NCBI GenBank assembly: GCA_030913385.1
Contig: CP133159.1
Location: forward strand, 1,076,584 to 1,140,583
DNA from: Cytophagaceae bacterium ABcell3
Lineage (GTDB): Bacteria; Bacteroidota; Bacteroidia; Cytophagales; Cytophagaceae
DNA length: 64,000 nt
Reading direction: 5' to 3'
Shown here: one piece after another, positions 1-8,700 of the stretch
Numbering within the stretch: position 1 is the stretch's first letter
How the letters are laid out: each line of letters opens with the position of its first letter
Notes under the pieces: model-generated
What the model saw: the letters and a program-made list of their open reading frames with translations, nothing else
What the model was told of the DNA's origin: nothing
Databases searched by the model: none
Translations under genes and position numbers: made by a program

Positions 1-1624
1 CTGCATACCCTACAATGAGCTGGAGTGGGTGAAACCGGTACATACCTTGTAGCAGTGAATACTTGTTGTACTCATAATATTCCTCAGATTCGAAAACCGC
101 TGGAATATGGTTTTTGGCATTTAGAATGGTAAAGTCAATGTTTTTGGTATTCAGGTCCCAAATAATTGCATCCGCTGTAATGCCCATTTTGTGATACGTA
201 TCAATAAATGGCGCATTCCTAAATCCGTCAGTTTTGGTGATCCTTAAAATAGAGCTGCTTCGGTTGTACTTGAAAGCAGTACCAGGGTGTGTAATAGAGT
301 CAGATCCTGTATAAACTGTAACTTTCGAATAATCTGCTGTAATTAAAGAGTCGCCTAGGCCGAACCTAACCGATTTGGCTTTAAACTTGGTTTCTCCGTT
401 TTTCTTAACTTCTATAGAGGAGGTACCTTCGTCTATAGAAGAGCTGTACATGCGCTGGCCTGCAAGAGATAAACCTCCTTTGTAAACAATGTCATTGCCA
501 AGCCCCTTGATGTTAATGTTACTGTTATAGCTTCGGAACCTTGGGTATTCCTTATCTTCATCTCTGGGAGCCTTTTTATGGACATATTCAAATACGCCTT
601 CTACCTCTTTCTCTGTTTTGTCAGGATAAAAAAGTGTTACGCCTTCTGCTGTAAGCTTGGTTTTTTTTACATTAAAGTTGTACTCCTTAAATTCAACATA
701 GCAGTCTTCAGGGTTATATCCTACAGACGACCAATCGAACCTTCCGCCATTGCCAACAAAAATGTTTTCGTTAAATGAAAATGTTCCATCGGTGTTGTTA
801 ATGGCCACAGTGTCATCACGCATGATAAAGACAAGGTTTACATCAGAAAACTCGATTACTGGCCCGTCAACAGTAGGTTGTGGGGGTGCAGCATATCCAA
901 CATCATATTTGTTAACTTCTTCTTGAGAATCTTCCTCTTGCGCTGGCTCATTGTCCCAGTCATCGCCCCAATCGTTACCCCATTCTTCTTCGTAATCTGT
1001 ATCCCAATCGCTGAAGTAATCATCCCAGTTATCGTCGCCTGAGGAAGAATCTGTTTGTCCCCAAGGGTCTTCTTCTTCTTCCTCATCTTCTTCTCCATAG
1101 TTGGCATACGGGTCGTACTCAGGCTCAGCGTCTTTCCACTTAAAGCTAAAAGTTCCCCCTTCTACTTTTAAGCTATTATAATTACTGCTAAACAGTTTTC
1201 TTTCGCCAAGAAAAGTTCTTAATGTAGTTAGGTAAATATTTATTTGCTTATTGTCCAGCTCATCCATTGCCTTTCCGGTGACAATGAGAAAGGTGTCTAT
1301 GTCGGCAGTGGCCATACCCATGGCTACTGCTCCGTTTACAGCAGAGAAAAAATCATTAAACTGAGGAAAAGTTCTGTGTCTTCTTTTGGCCATTTGTTTG
1401 GCAACTTTGACCACTTCTTTTTTATTAGAAGCACTCAATGCAGACCAAGTGGTATCGGCGAATTCTTTGCCGGTTACTGAACATTTTTCGTTATTAGAGG
1501 ACTTCATTAGGGTTTTCGCCTCTTTTACAAATGCTTCAGGGTCATCCGAAAATTTGATCTGAGCATTTGCTGAAAATGAAAAAAAAGCAAATAACAGGAT
1601 TAATCCAGTTAAATATTTAAACAT
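1..1624 (-). CDS. Large exported acidic protein, C-terminus beyond the window edge
   Basis: The reading frame stays open from an ATG at 1624 to the left edge, about 541 codons, with no stop, so the gene is cut by the window. It opens with a Sec signal peptide (MFKYLTGLILLFAFFSFSA, then NAQ). Residues 22-150 are a mixed helical region with KKEVVKVAKQMAKRR. Residues about 155-235 are extremely acidic and Trp/Asp-rich (repeats like WGDDWDNE and EEEEEDPW). After that comes a beta-rich region with short strands such as GDSLITADYSKVTVY, which resembles the large LPS-assembly or autotransport-like repeat proteins seen in Bacteroidota, but I cannot assign a family. prmA lies 13 bp upstream in the same direction, so the two may be co-transcribed. 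No function is claimed. Confidence 0.85.
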   Translation of the reverse strand, partial: MFKYLTGLILLFAFFSFSANAQIKFSDDPEAFVKEAKTLMKSSNNEKCSVTGKEFADTTWSALSASNKKEVVKVAKQMAKRRHRTFPQFNDFFSAVNGAVAMGMATADIDTFLIVTGKAMDELDNKQINIYLTTLRTFLGERKLFSSNYNSLKVEGGTFSFKWKDAEPEYDPYANYGEEDEEEEEDPWGQTDSSSGDDNWDDYFSDWDTDYEEEWGNDWGDDWDNEPAQEEDSQEEVNKYDVGYAAPPQPTVDGPVIEFSDVNLVFIMRDDTVAINNTDGTFSFNENIFVGNGGRFDWSSVGYNPEDCYVEFKEYNFNVKKTKLTAEGVTLFYPDKTEKEVEGVFEYVHKKAPRDEDKEYPRFRSYNSNINIKGLGNDIVYKGGLSLAGQRMYSSSIDEGTSSIEVKKNGETKFKAKSVRFGLGDSLITADYSKVTVYTGSDSITHPGTAFKYNRSSSILRITKTDGFRNAPFIDTYHKMGITADAIIWDLNTKNIDFTILNAKNHIPAVFESEEYYEYNKYSLLQGMYRFHPLQLIVGYA

Positions 1625-1637
1625 AATCAGTAATTTT

Positions 1638-2468
1638 TTATTGGTTGTGATATACCACAGAACCCCAGTTGTTGTTTGAAGTATAGCTGATTTTTTTTAA
1701 TCCTAAAGCAATGGCCTTATTTTCTATTTTTTCTAGGTCCTCTTCTAGGAACCCGCTCATTACCAGATGGCCATCTTTAGCCAAAAGCTTATGGTAAGCA
1801 GACATATCCTGTAAGAGGATATTGGTATTTATGTTAGCAAGAATGATATCATACGCTCTATCATGTATTTGGTTTATATTAACGTCGCCTTGATATACTC
1901 TTACATTTTCTGTGCAATTGTTTATCCTCAGGTTTTCGAAAATATTGTCATAGGCCCATTCGTCAATGTCGAAAGCTGTTGTTTCTTTTGCACCTCGTAG
2001 ACATGCCATTATGGCAAGAATGCCTGTTCCCGAACCAGCATCCAGCACTTGCTTGCCTTTATGTTCCATGTTCATTTGATGCTGGAGCATCATTGATGTG
2101 GTTTCATGGTGGCCTGTGCCAAAGGCCATTCTTGGGTTCAGTAGGATACTATATTTATAGTTCTCTTCTGTTTGATGAAAAGGTGCTTTGATGATACATT
2201 GGTCGCTAATAATAACAGGGTCAAAATTTTTCTCCCACTCCTCGTTCCAGTTTTTGTTTTCGAGCTTACCGATAACGAGGTTTTGTTCGCAATTGTATTT
2301 CTTAAGCGTTTCTCGCAGAATGTCCTCGGAAAATATACCTTCCTCTATATATGCATCGAGCCCATTTTCCTGCTCAGCAAAGGAGTCAAAGCCGATTTCC
2401 TGTAATTCGGCAATGATTATTTCAACTATTTCAGGAGATAGTTTTATTTTGACTTCTAAATATTCCAA
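1638..2468 (-). CDS. prmA: Ribosomal protein L11 methyltransferase
   Basis: Class I SAM-dependent methyltransferase that trimethylates ribosomal protein L11 in the cytoplasm. The N-terminal L11-recognition part begins LEYLEVKIKLSPE. The SAM-binding motif I is VLDAGSGTGILAIMA near residue 145, preceded by the family hallmark NPRMAFGTGHHETT. The NPPY-like catalytic position reads ILANINTN. I place the start at the TTG at 2468, giving 276 residues, which is normal for the family. The same frame continues up to an ATG at 2549, but the 27 extra residues (MKISIIIIFLLYFEN...) look like translated leader rather than PrmA. The next gene downstream on this strand is the exported acidic protein, 13 bp away. 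Confidence 0.93.
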   Translation of the reverse strand: MEYLEVKIKLSPEIVEIIIAELQEIGFDSFAEQENGLDAYIEEGIFSEDILRETLKKYNCEQNLVIGKLENKNWNEEWEKNFDPVIISDQCIIKAPFHQTEENYKYSILLNPRMAFGTGHHETTSMMLQHQMNMEHKGKQVLDAGSGTGILAIMACLRGAKETTAFDIDEWAYDNIFENLRINNCTENVRVYQGDVNINQIHDRAYDIILANINTNILLQDMSAYHKLLAKDGHLVMSGFLEEDLEKIENKAIALGLKKISYTSNNNWGSVVYHNQ

Positions 2469-2630
2469 TGTGTCTACAGATTTTCTGTATTTTAAAAATA
2501 GCAAATTTTCAAAATATAACAGAAATATTATTATTATGGAAATTTTCAAGAAGAAATTTTCCGGCTGTGAGTCTTTTTAATTTAGTTTTGGAGGGGATTC
2601 TGCTCACAGCCGGAAATTAGTGGGGATGTT

Positions 2631-3383
2631 TTAGAATGACTTTATGACATCTACAAAGTCTCTTGATTTTAAAGAAGCACCACCTATTAGGCCACCGTCT
2701 ACGTCAGGGCAAGCAAAAAGCTCTTTAGCGTTGCTTGGTTTACAGCTTCCGCCATAAAGCAGACTTGTTTCTTCGGCTATTGAACCATACTTGCCTTTTA
2801 GGTGCTTGCGTATTTCTGCGTGCATTTCCTGAGCTTGTTCTGTACTTGCTGTTACACCTGTACCTATGGCCCAAATAGGTTCATAAGCGATCACAACTTT
2901 CTTGAAATCTTCAGGAGAAAGGTGGAAAAGGCTCTCAGTAAGTTGTTTGTTTACAATGGCTACATAATCTTCGTTTTCTCTTTGCTCTAAAGATTCTCCA
3001 CAGCAAAATATAGGGGTAAGGCCATTTTGTAAAGCTATATTTACTTTGTCAGCAAGCTCTTGGTTGGTTTCTTTAAAATACTCTCTTCTTTCACTATGGC
3101 CCAGAATTACATATTTTACACCAGCAGATGCAAGCATTGGAGCTGATATTTCACCGGTATAAGCACCAGACTCTTTGCTATGGCAGTTTTGTGCGCCTAA
3201 AGCAACTTTGTCATTAAGAAGCTTTCCAACTGGCGCCAAATGTAAAAAAGGAGTACATATTACTATATGTGCATCATTTTTTACTTCATCATTGACCATG
3301 TTTACCAGTTCAGAGGTAAGTTTTAAGCCTTCCTCTAGGCTTTTGTTCATTTTCCAGTTTCCTGCTACTATTTTTTTTCTCAT
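2631..3383 (-). CDS. tpiA: Triose-phosphate isomerase
   Basis: Interconverts glyceraldehyde-3-phosphate and dihydroxyacetone phosphate in glycolysis and gluconeogenesis. All signature elements of the TIM barrel are present in 250 residues: the substrate-binding GNWKMNKS at the N-terminus, the catalytic His in [10 protein letters not shown], the catalytic Glu in [13 protein letters not shown] followed by loop 6, and the phosphate-binding [13 protein letters not shown] and GLIGGASL. The ATG at 3383 gives the standard N-terminus [14 protein letters not shown] good promoter lies about 40-70 bp upstream, and prmA follows downstream on the same strand. Confidence 0.98.
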   Translation of the reverse strand: MRKKIVAGNWKMNKSLEEGLKLTSELVNMVNDEVKNDAHIVICTPFLHLAPVGKLLNDKVALGAQNCHSKESGAYTGEISAPMLASAGVKYVILGHSERREYFKETNQELADKVNIALQNGLTPIFCCGESLEQRENEDYVAIVNKQLTESLFHLSPEDFKKVVIAYEPIWAIGTGVTASTEQAQEMHAEIRKHLKGKYGSIAEETSLLYGGSCKPSNAKELFACPDVDGGLIGGASLKSRDFVDVIKSF

Positions 3384-3422
3384 CAGTATGCGCTGTTAAT
3401 GGTTAAAAAATGACTAAGGATG

Positions 3423-3455
3423 CAAATTTATACAATATTCCGGTTTTAGGGCAAA
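3423..3455 (-). promoter_or_regulatory. Bacteroidota-type promoter of tpiA
   Basis: Read on the minus strand, TTTG (3455-3452) is followed after 21 bases by TAAATTTG (3430-3423). This matches the -33/-7 pattern (TTTG, TAnnTTTG) of the primary sigma factor of the phylum. It would place transcription start near 3415, about 30 bases before the tpiA ATG. Confidence 0.7.
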
Positions 3456-3504
3456 ACTGTGTTTGCTTTTTATAAAAGAATAGAATTTGGTCCATTTTCA
3501 TCAG

Positions 3505-3737
3505 GATGACCTAAAGGTCTATAATAATCCCCTCCAAGGACAGCGGTTTTCCGTTCAATGTCTGATACGCATATAACATTAACTGATTTAAATGGAAGGG
3601 AAGTTTATAGTACCGTAAATAAAGACAGAGTTAATGTACATGTACAGTTATCTTTGCCTAGGTTGCATGGCGGTATTTATTTATTAAAAGCAAAGAATGA
3701 ATCAGGCATTATGGTTGAAAAGGTGGTTGTACAATAG
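3505..3737 (+). pseudogene. Decayed T9SS type A sorting-domain fragment
   Basis: Two frames together read as the C-terminal secretion domain of a type IX secreted protein. From 3505 one frame gives DDLKVYNNPLQGQRFSV, where family members have VYPNP. A second frame, entered by a shift near 3556, runs from ATG 3558 to TAG 3737: MSDTHITLTDLNGREVYSTV, and later LPRLHGGIYLLKAKNESG ending in EKVVVQ. The order (VYPNP-like, L.DLNGREV, L..GIYLL, K.VVQ) is diagnostic. There is no passenger domain, no signal peptide, and a stop in the first frame upstream, so this is a remnant left after deletion and one frameshift. It is too short and broken to be a working gene. Confidence 0.75.
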
Positions 3738-3805
3738 TGGTCATATAATAAATGCTTGTATATCTTTTTAATAGAAATTTTTTAAAAAAAAGAAGGGTTG
3801 ATATG

Positions 3806-3835
3806 TTGCCTTTTTAAAAGTCTTTTGTACCTTTG
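3806..3835 (+). promoter_or_regulatory. Promoter for the tRNA pair
   Basis: TTG at 3806-3808, a 19-base spacer, then TACCTTTG at 3828-3835: a near-perfect fit to the phylum consensus. Transcription would start about 3842, some 15 bases before the mature 5' end of tRNA-Gly. Confidence 0.75.
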
Positions 3836-3856
3836 TGTCATCAAAACGAAAGGCAT

Positions 3857-3929
3857 GCGGGAATAGCTCAGCTGGTAGAGCGCGACCTTGCCAAGGTCGA
3901 GGCCGCGGGTTCGAATCCCGTTTCCCGCT
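3857..3929 (+). tRNA. tRNA-Gly (GCC)
   Basis: A 73-nt cloverleaf without encoded CCA. The acceptor stem GCGGGAA pairs with TTCCCGC, the D arm has AGCTCAGCTGGTAGAGC, the anticodon loop CTTGCCAAG presents GCC, and the T arm has GGGTTCGAATCCC. It is followed 70 bases later by tRNA-Leu in the same transcript. Confidence 0.97.
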
Positions 3930-3999
3930 CAAGTAAAGAAACGTGGCTAAATGCTGCGTTTTCTTGTTTAGTTCCGAATGTACGGAAGAAAGAGTAAAT

Positions 4000-4083
4000 G
4001 CCGGGATGGTGGAATTGGTAGACACGCAAGACTTAAAATCTTGTGTCCATTAGGACGTGCGGGTTCAAGTCCCGCTCCTGGTA
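4000..4083 (+). tRNA. tRNA-Leu (UAA)
   Basis: An 84-nt class II tRNA with a long variable arm. The acceptor GCCGGGA pairs with TCCTGGT (two G-U pairs), the anticodon loop CTTAAAATC presents TAA, and the T arm has GGGTTCAAGTCCC. CCA is not encoded. A terminator follows 5 bases after the end. Confidence 0.96.
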
Positions 4084-4088
4084 CTTAG

Positions 4089-4115
4089 AAAGCTGCGATA
4101 TTCGCAGCTTTTTTT
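4089..4115 (+). terminator. Intrinsic terminator of the tRNA operon
   Basis: A perfect 10-bp stem, AAAGCTGCGA / TCGCAGCTTT, with a TAT loop, runs into TTTT. It ends the tRNA-Gly/tRNA-Leu transcript before the metX promoter. Confidence 0.85.
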
Positions 4116-4220
4116 GTTTTCACAGTCTAGGTATTTGATTTAATTGCTGTGTTAACCCTTAAAAATCATTAAGTAGCACAAATTTCATGTTGCCGATAAA
4201 AACAATTACCATAGATGCTT

Positions 4221-4250
4221 TTTGTTTTTTCGCATATAAATGTAATTTTG
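4221..4250 (+). promoter_or_regulatory. Promoter of the metX riboswitch transcript
   Basis: TTTG at 4221-4224, an 18-base spacer, then TAATTTTG at 4243-4250 (fits TAnnTTTG). Start of transcription would be near 4257, just ahead of the riboswitch P1 stem. Confidence 0.65.
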
Positions 4251-4274
4251 CAATCCGGGTCAATTACGTATTTA

Positions 4275-4404
4275 ATGTAATTGATTTATAAAGAAGAGGG
4301 GAGAGAATAGGCTCCGTGAACCTCTAGCAACCTATCAGCCCGGAGCAGATAAGGTGCTAACTCCTATCCCGTGGAATAAAACGGGACATATAAATTAATT
4401 GCAT
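4275..4404 (+). promoter_or_regulatory. SAM-I (S-box) riboswitch
   Basis: The core has the S-box conserved segments in order: AGAGGGGAGAG, GAACCTCTAGCAACC, CAGCCCGGAGC, and AAGGTGCTAACTCC, followed by a P4 hairpin TCCCGT...ACGGGA (4367-4386). The closing P1 helix is unusually long: 4275-4290 pairs with 4389-4404 over about 16 bp, counting G-U pairs. S-box aptamers bind S-adenosylmethionine and switch off methionine genes; metX downstream fits. No classic terminator hairpin with a long U tract is visible after P1. What follows, two bases later, is the ATG of a small Cys-rich ORF, so the output could be translational or transcriptional (inference). Confidence 0.88.
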
Positions 4405-4406
4405 AT

Positions 4407-4511
4407 ATGAAGATTTTCGAAACTTTTGTGTCCTTTTTCAATTTTACCTGCTCAGGCTACTCCTGCAATTTTCTTACTTCACTGAAACTTTGTTGTTGTT
4501 GCACGCAATAA
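4407..4511 (+). CDS. Putative cysteine-codon leader peptide upstream of metX
   Basis: ATG at 4407 opens a 34-codon frame ending at TAA 4509. Its peptide starts MKIFETFVSFFNFTCSG and ends LTSLKLCCCCTQ. Six of 34 residues are Cys, with four Cys codons in a row (TGT TGT TGT TGC, 4491-4502) only three codons before the stop. It lies between the SAM-I riboswitch (2 bases upstream) and the metX GTG (47 bases downstream). Clusters of codons for the end product's amino acid near the end of a short ORF are the hallmark of ribosome-mediated attenuation. A poly-Cys leader before a sulfur-assimilation gene fits sensing of Cys-tRNA supply. Poly-Cys upstream ORFs of this type are known from other bacteria such as mycobacteria; none is known to me in this phylum. 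Translation is inferred, not shown. Confidence 0.6.
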   Translation: MKIFETFVSFFNFTCSGYSCNFLTSLKLCCCCTQ

Positions 4512-4558
4512 AGCATCAGCAAATTTTTACTTTCATTAATCAAAAGGGTTTTTACGCA

Positions 4559-5602
4559 GTGGAGAATAAGGAATTTAAATATAACGGTACATTTCAGCTT
4601 GAGAAGGGCGGTCAAATCAATGGTATTAAAATCGCCTACACTACTTTTGGAAACTTCAAACCTCAAGAGAGTAAGGTAATATGGATCTGCCATGCACTTA
4701 CTGCAAACTCTGAAGCTTGTGTTTGGTGGGAAGGATTAGTGGGAAAAGGTAAACTCTTTGACCCTGACAAGTATTTCATTATTTGTGCCAATATTTTAGG
4801 TTCTTGTTATGGTACTACCGGGCCTTTGGAAATTAATAGTGATACTGGTGAACCTTGGTACTTGGATTTTCCTGAAATTACTATTCGTGATATGGTGGGC
4901 GTGCATGAAATACTTCGCACCCATTTAGGAATTGACAAGATATATACATGCATAGGTGGTTCCTTGGGAGGGCAGCAGGCTGTAGAATGGGCCATTATCA
5001 ATCCTGGTCTGATCGAAAACCTCATTCTTCTTGCTACTAATGCAGTGCATTCTCCATGGGGTATAGCTTTTAATGAAGCCCAACGTATGGCTATTAAGGC
5101 TGATAATACCTGGACAGATAAGTCTCCTTTTGCTGGGATAGAAGGCTTAAAAGCGGCAAGGGCTATCGCTTTGCTTTCTTACAGAAACTATAACACCTAT
5201 AAACACTCCCAGTCTGAAGACTCTGACGACAAACTTGATGACTTTAGAGCTATTTCTTACCAAAACTACCAAGGTGAAAAGCTTGTAAAGCGTTTTAGCT
5301 GCCATTCTTATTGGCACTTGTCTAAAGCTATGGACTGCCACAATGTGGGTAGAGGAAGGGGAGGCGTTGCCCAAGCGCTTTCAAAAATTAAATCAAAAAC
5401 ATTGGCTATTGGCATTAAGACCGATGTGCTCTTTCCTGTTTCGGAGCAAATACTTTTGGCTGACCATATTCCTGGTGCTCAATATAGCGAGATTGAATCT
5501 CTTTATGGGCATGATGGCTTCCTTATAGAGACTGTGAAAATCAGTGAAGCCATAGAAGGTTTTTTTAAGGGCAATCGCCAAGTGAACTCTTCCATATCTT
5601 AA
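4559..5602 (+). CDS. metX: Homoserine O-acetyltransferase
   Basis: Transfers acetyl from acetyl-CoA to homoserine, giving O-acetylhomoserine for direct sulfhydrylation to homocysteine. It is an alpha/beta hydrolase fold. The nucleophile elbow is CIGGSLGGQQAVEW, the oxyanion segment ICHALTANSEA, and GSCYGTTGP is diagnostic of MetX. The catalytic Asp (IGIKTDVLFP) and His (YGHDGFLIE) are near the end. I start it at the GTG at 4559 (MENKEFKYNGTFQL), which aligns with the usual N-terminus and gives 347 residues; AAAAGGG at 4542-4548 may serve as ribosome site. A longer frame from TTG 4490 overlaps the leader ORF in another frame and is less likely. It is controlled by the SAM-I riboswitch and perhaps by the Cys leader. 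Confidence 0.95.
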   Translation: MENKEFKYNGTFQLEKGGQINGIKIAYTTFGNFKPQESKVIWICHALTANSEACVWWEGLVGKGKLFDPDKYFIICANILGSCYGTTGPLEINSDTGEPWYLDFPEITIRDMVGVHEILRTHLGIDKIYTCIGGSLGGQQAVEWAIINPGLIENLILLATNAVHSPWGIAFNEAQRMAIKADNTWTDKSPFAGIEGLKAARAIALLSYRNYNTYKHSQSEDSDDKLDDFRAISYQNYQGEKLVKRFSCHSYWHLSKAMDCHNVGRGRGGVAQALSKIKSKTLAIGIKTDVLFPVSEQILLADHIPGAQYSEIESLYGHDGFLIETVKISEAIEGFFKGNRQVNSSIS

Positions 5603-5759
5603 TAGCAACTAGGACTTTTCCTTACTTCTTTTTGTTATAACAGTATACCTTCAAACGGGTTTTAAGGTAATGAGGATGAACCTCTATTTCACTTGTGCGT
5701 TTAAGCATCAGGTTTACATTACTACCTTTATTCCAAACAGATTTTAACGGTTACATTTA

Positions 5760-8700
5760 ATGAAAAAAGGGTTGAAAATTCTAGGAGGTGCTATACTGCT
5801 CTTCCTGTTGGTACTGCTTCTGATACCAGTTTTTTTTAAAGATCAGATCAAAGCTAAAGTGGACGCAGAGTTGGCAAAGACCATCAATGCCGAAGTGAAT
5901 TTTGAAACAAAAAACTTTCACTTGTCTCTGATCCGTAACTTTCCAAACTTATCTATTGGTATTAATGACTTTTCTTTGGTTGGAAAGGCTGAGGCTTTTA
6001 ACGGTGACACTTTGTTTAGTGTGGGCTCTATGAGATTTACTGCGGATGTACTATCTTTTTTCCGAGGCAATCAGATTCGGATAGTAAAAGTATCTTTAGA
6101 CAATCCTTATATATTAACCAAGTTTACTGAAGATGGAAAGTCCAGCTGGGATATTATGATCAGGGATGAAACACAAGTAGAAGAGGAAGGTGAAAGTGAA
6201 GGTGAAGCTTCAGAGTTTTCTTTTGGTATAGATAAATGGGAGATAAAGAATGCCCACATTGTTTATGAAGATGCCGCTATGCCGGTATTTGCTGAACTAA
6301 GGGGAATGAACCATACAGGTAGTGGTGATTTTACACAAGATATTTTTGATCTTACTACCTCTACTTTTATTCCTCGCGTTAAGGTGGAATATGATGGGAC
6401 TACCGTCATGGATGAGTATGCTGTTTCGGCAGACGTGGCTCTTCATATGAACATGCTGACCTCTGAGTACCGTTTCCTAGATAACCAGTTCGCTATTAAT
6501 AACTTTAAATTTGGTTTTGACGGAATGATATCCATGCTTGGGGATGATGTTCAAATGGACATTGTTTTTAATGCCGCAGAAACTGATTTTAAGGACTTGA
6601 TCTCTATGATACCAGCGGCTTATCTTAAAGATTATGAAGGTTTGGAAGCTCAAGGTACTTTTGCTTTTGATGGATATGCAAAAGGAGTATACAATGACAG
6701 TATTATGCCTGCTTTTGGCCTTTTATTAAAAGTAGATGAAGCAATGGTTAAGTATCCAGATTTACCTACTGCTGTTTCTAATATCAATTTAGATATGCAT
6801 GTTGAGAATAAAGATGGCATTATCAACCATACTGTCCTTGATATCCGCAAGCTTCAGATGAATTTAGGAGGCAACCCTGTCGAGGGTCGGCTTTTAGTGG
6901 ATGGTTTTGGTCCTTATAATATAGATGCGGATATCTCTGCCAATGTTGACCTTTCAGAAATAACGCAACTATACCCTTTGGATGGGACTGATCTGAAAGG
7001 GCTTTTTGAAATGAATGTAAAAGCAAAAGGAACCTATAGTGAAACACAATGGCCTGTGGTTGACGCATATATGGAGCTAAAAGATGGATATGTGAAAAAT
7101 GCTGATGTGCCTGCGCCATTAGAGGCGCTTAATATGAGTGCTAGCCTTTCAAATAAGGACGGGTCTTTGGCTTCTACTGTATTTAACCTTGAGCGTTTTA
7201 ACATGCTTTTTCAAAATGAACCTTTTGAGGCGAAAGCATTGGTCAGGAATTTAGAGAACCCGGATTACGATGTGGCTTTTAAGGGAATTTTGGACCTGAA
7301 AAAGCTGACTGATTTATATCCTTTGAAAGATATGTCATTAGCAGGTAGGGTCAAAGCTAATATCCATACAAAAGGCAATATGGCTTCTATTGAAGCCGGT
7401 AAATACGAGCAGACCTCTACTCGGGGTGAGATGCAGGTAGAAAACTTGGTTTATAGCAGTGTTGCGTTACCTCAAGGTGTGAAACTGTCCAATGCCGTGT
7501 TCAAGCTAACCCCTGAGAAAATGGAAATAGCGGAAATGCAAGGCTATGTGGGGGAGAGTGATATAGATGTTAGCGGGTTCTTTGCGAACTATATGGGGTA
7601 TATGTTTTCTGATCAGGTGCTGAAAGGTAATATGGTTTTTAAGTCTAATAAGTTTGATACGAATGAATGGCTATCTGAAGAAGGAGAAGGCGGTTCAGAG
7701 GAAGGTGCCGACACTAAAGCTGGTGATGAGGCACCATTTGAAGTGCCTAAAAACATAGACTTTGTTCTGAATACCTCTATTCATGAAGTGCTATATGATA
7801 ATATGGTGTTGGCTGACCTAGGCGGGAACATAGTAGTCCGTGATGGTATAATGAAAATGGATAAGCTTAGGTTTAATAGCCTGGGTGGATCATTTCTCGC
7901 TAATGGAGTTTATAATACCCAAGATTTGCAGGCCCCGAAGTTTGACATGGATATGGAGTTAAAAGGTGTTCATATTAAAGAAGCGTATCAGACATTTAAT
8001 ACCATGCAAGCATTAGCTCCTGTAGCAGAAAATATGGATGGTGCGTTTTCCACTAATCTTAAAATGGCTGGTGTGCTGGGCAATGATATGAGCCCGGTAA
8101 TGGAAACTGTAAATGGATCAGGATCCATGAAAATTGTGGATGCCAGTCTGAAAGGGAATAAAGTTATGGGTGGTATTGCTAAGCTTACAAAGGTAGAAGG
8201 GCTTGATCCGCTAGTTTTAAAAGATGTATCGCTAAGTTTTAAAATAGTAGATGGAAATTTGGAGGTCAACCCTTTTGACCTGAATGCCGGAAAGATAAAA
8301 ATGAATATTGGTGGTAAACAGTCTTTGGATGGCGCTCTTGACTATATGGTCAAAATGGATATTCCTGCTGGTAATGTAGGTGCTGCGGTAAATAATGCGA
8401 TGTCAAAAATTACTGGAAAGGCTACGGATGGTTCGCAGGATATTAAATTAGACTTAGGAATTAGTGGTGATTTTTCAGATCCTAAAGTGAACTTGCTTAG
8501 TAGTAGTGTTAAAGAGCAAGTGAAAGATAATGTGAAGAAAGAAGCAGAAAGAAGAGTGAGGGAACAAATAGACAATAGCCGTGAAGCACAGCGGTTAAAA
8601 GAAGAAAAGGAGCGTTTAGATGCGGAGAGGGAAAGACTGAGGCAAGAAGCTGCTGATAGGAAAAAAGCCGAGGAGGAAAGGCTTAGGAAAGAGGCCGAAG

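Noticed and set aside
1638-2549. PrmA beginning at ATG 2549
   Set aside because: 27 extra residues have no PrmA similarity; the TTG at 2468 aligns with the family start.
3768-4025. Minus-strand ORF of 85 codons across both tRNA genes
   Set aside because: It is antisense to tRNA-Gly and the start of tRNA-Leu; its composition follows the tRNA sequence and no family is seen.
4490-5602. metX frame starting at TTG 4490 (370 residues)
   Set aside because: The extra 23 residues overlap the leader ORF in another frame and are not seen in MetX; GTG 4559 is the family-like start.
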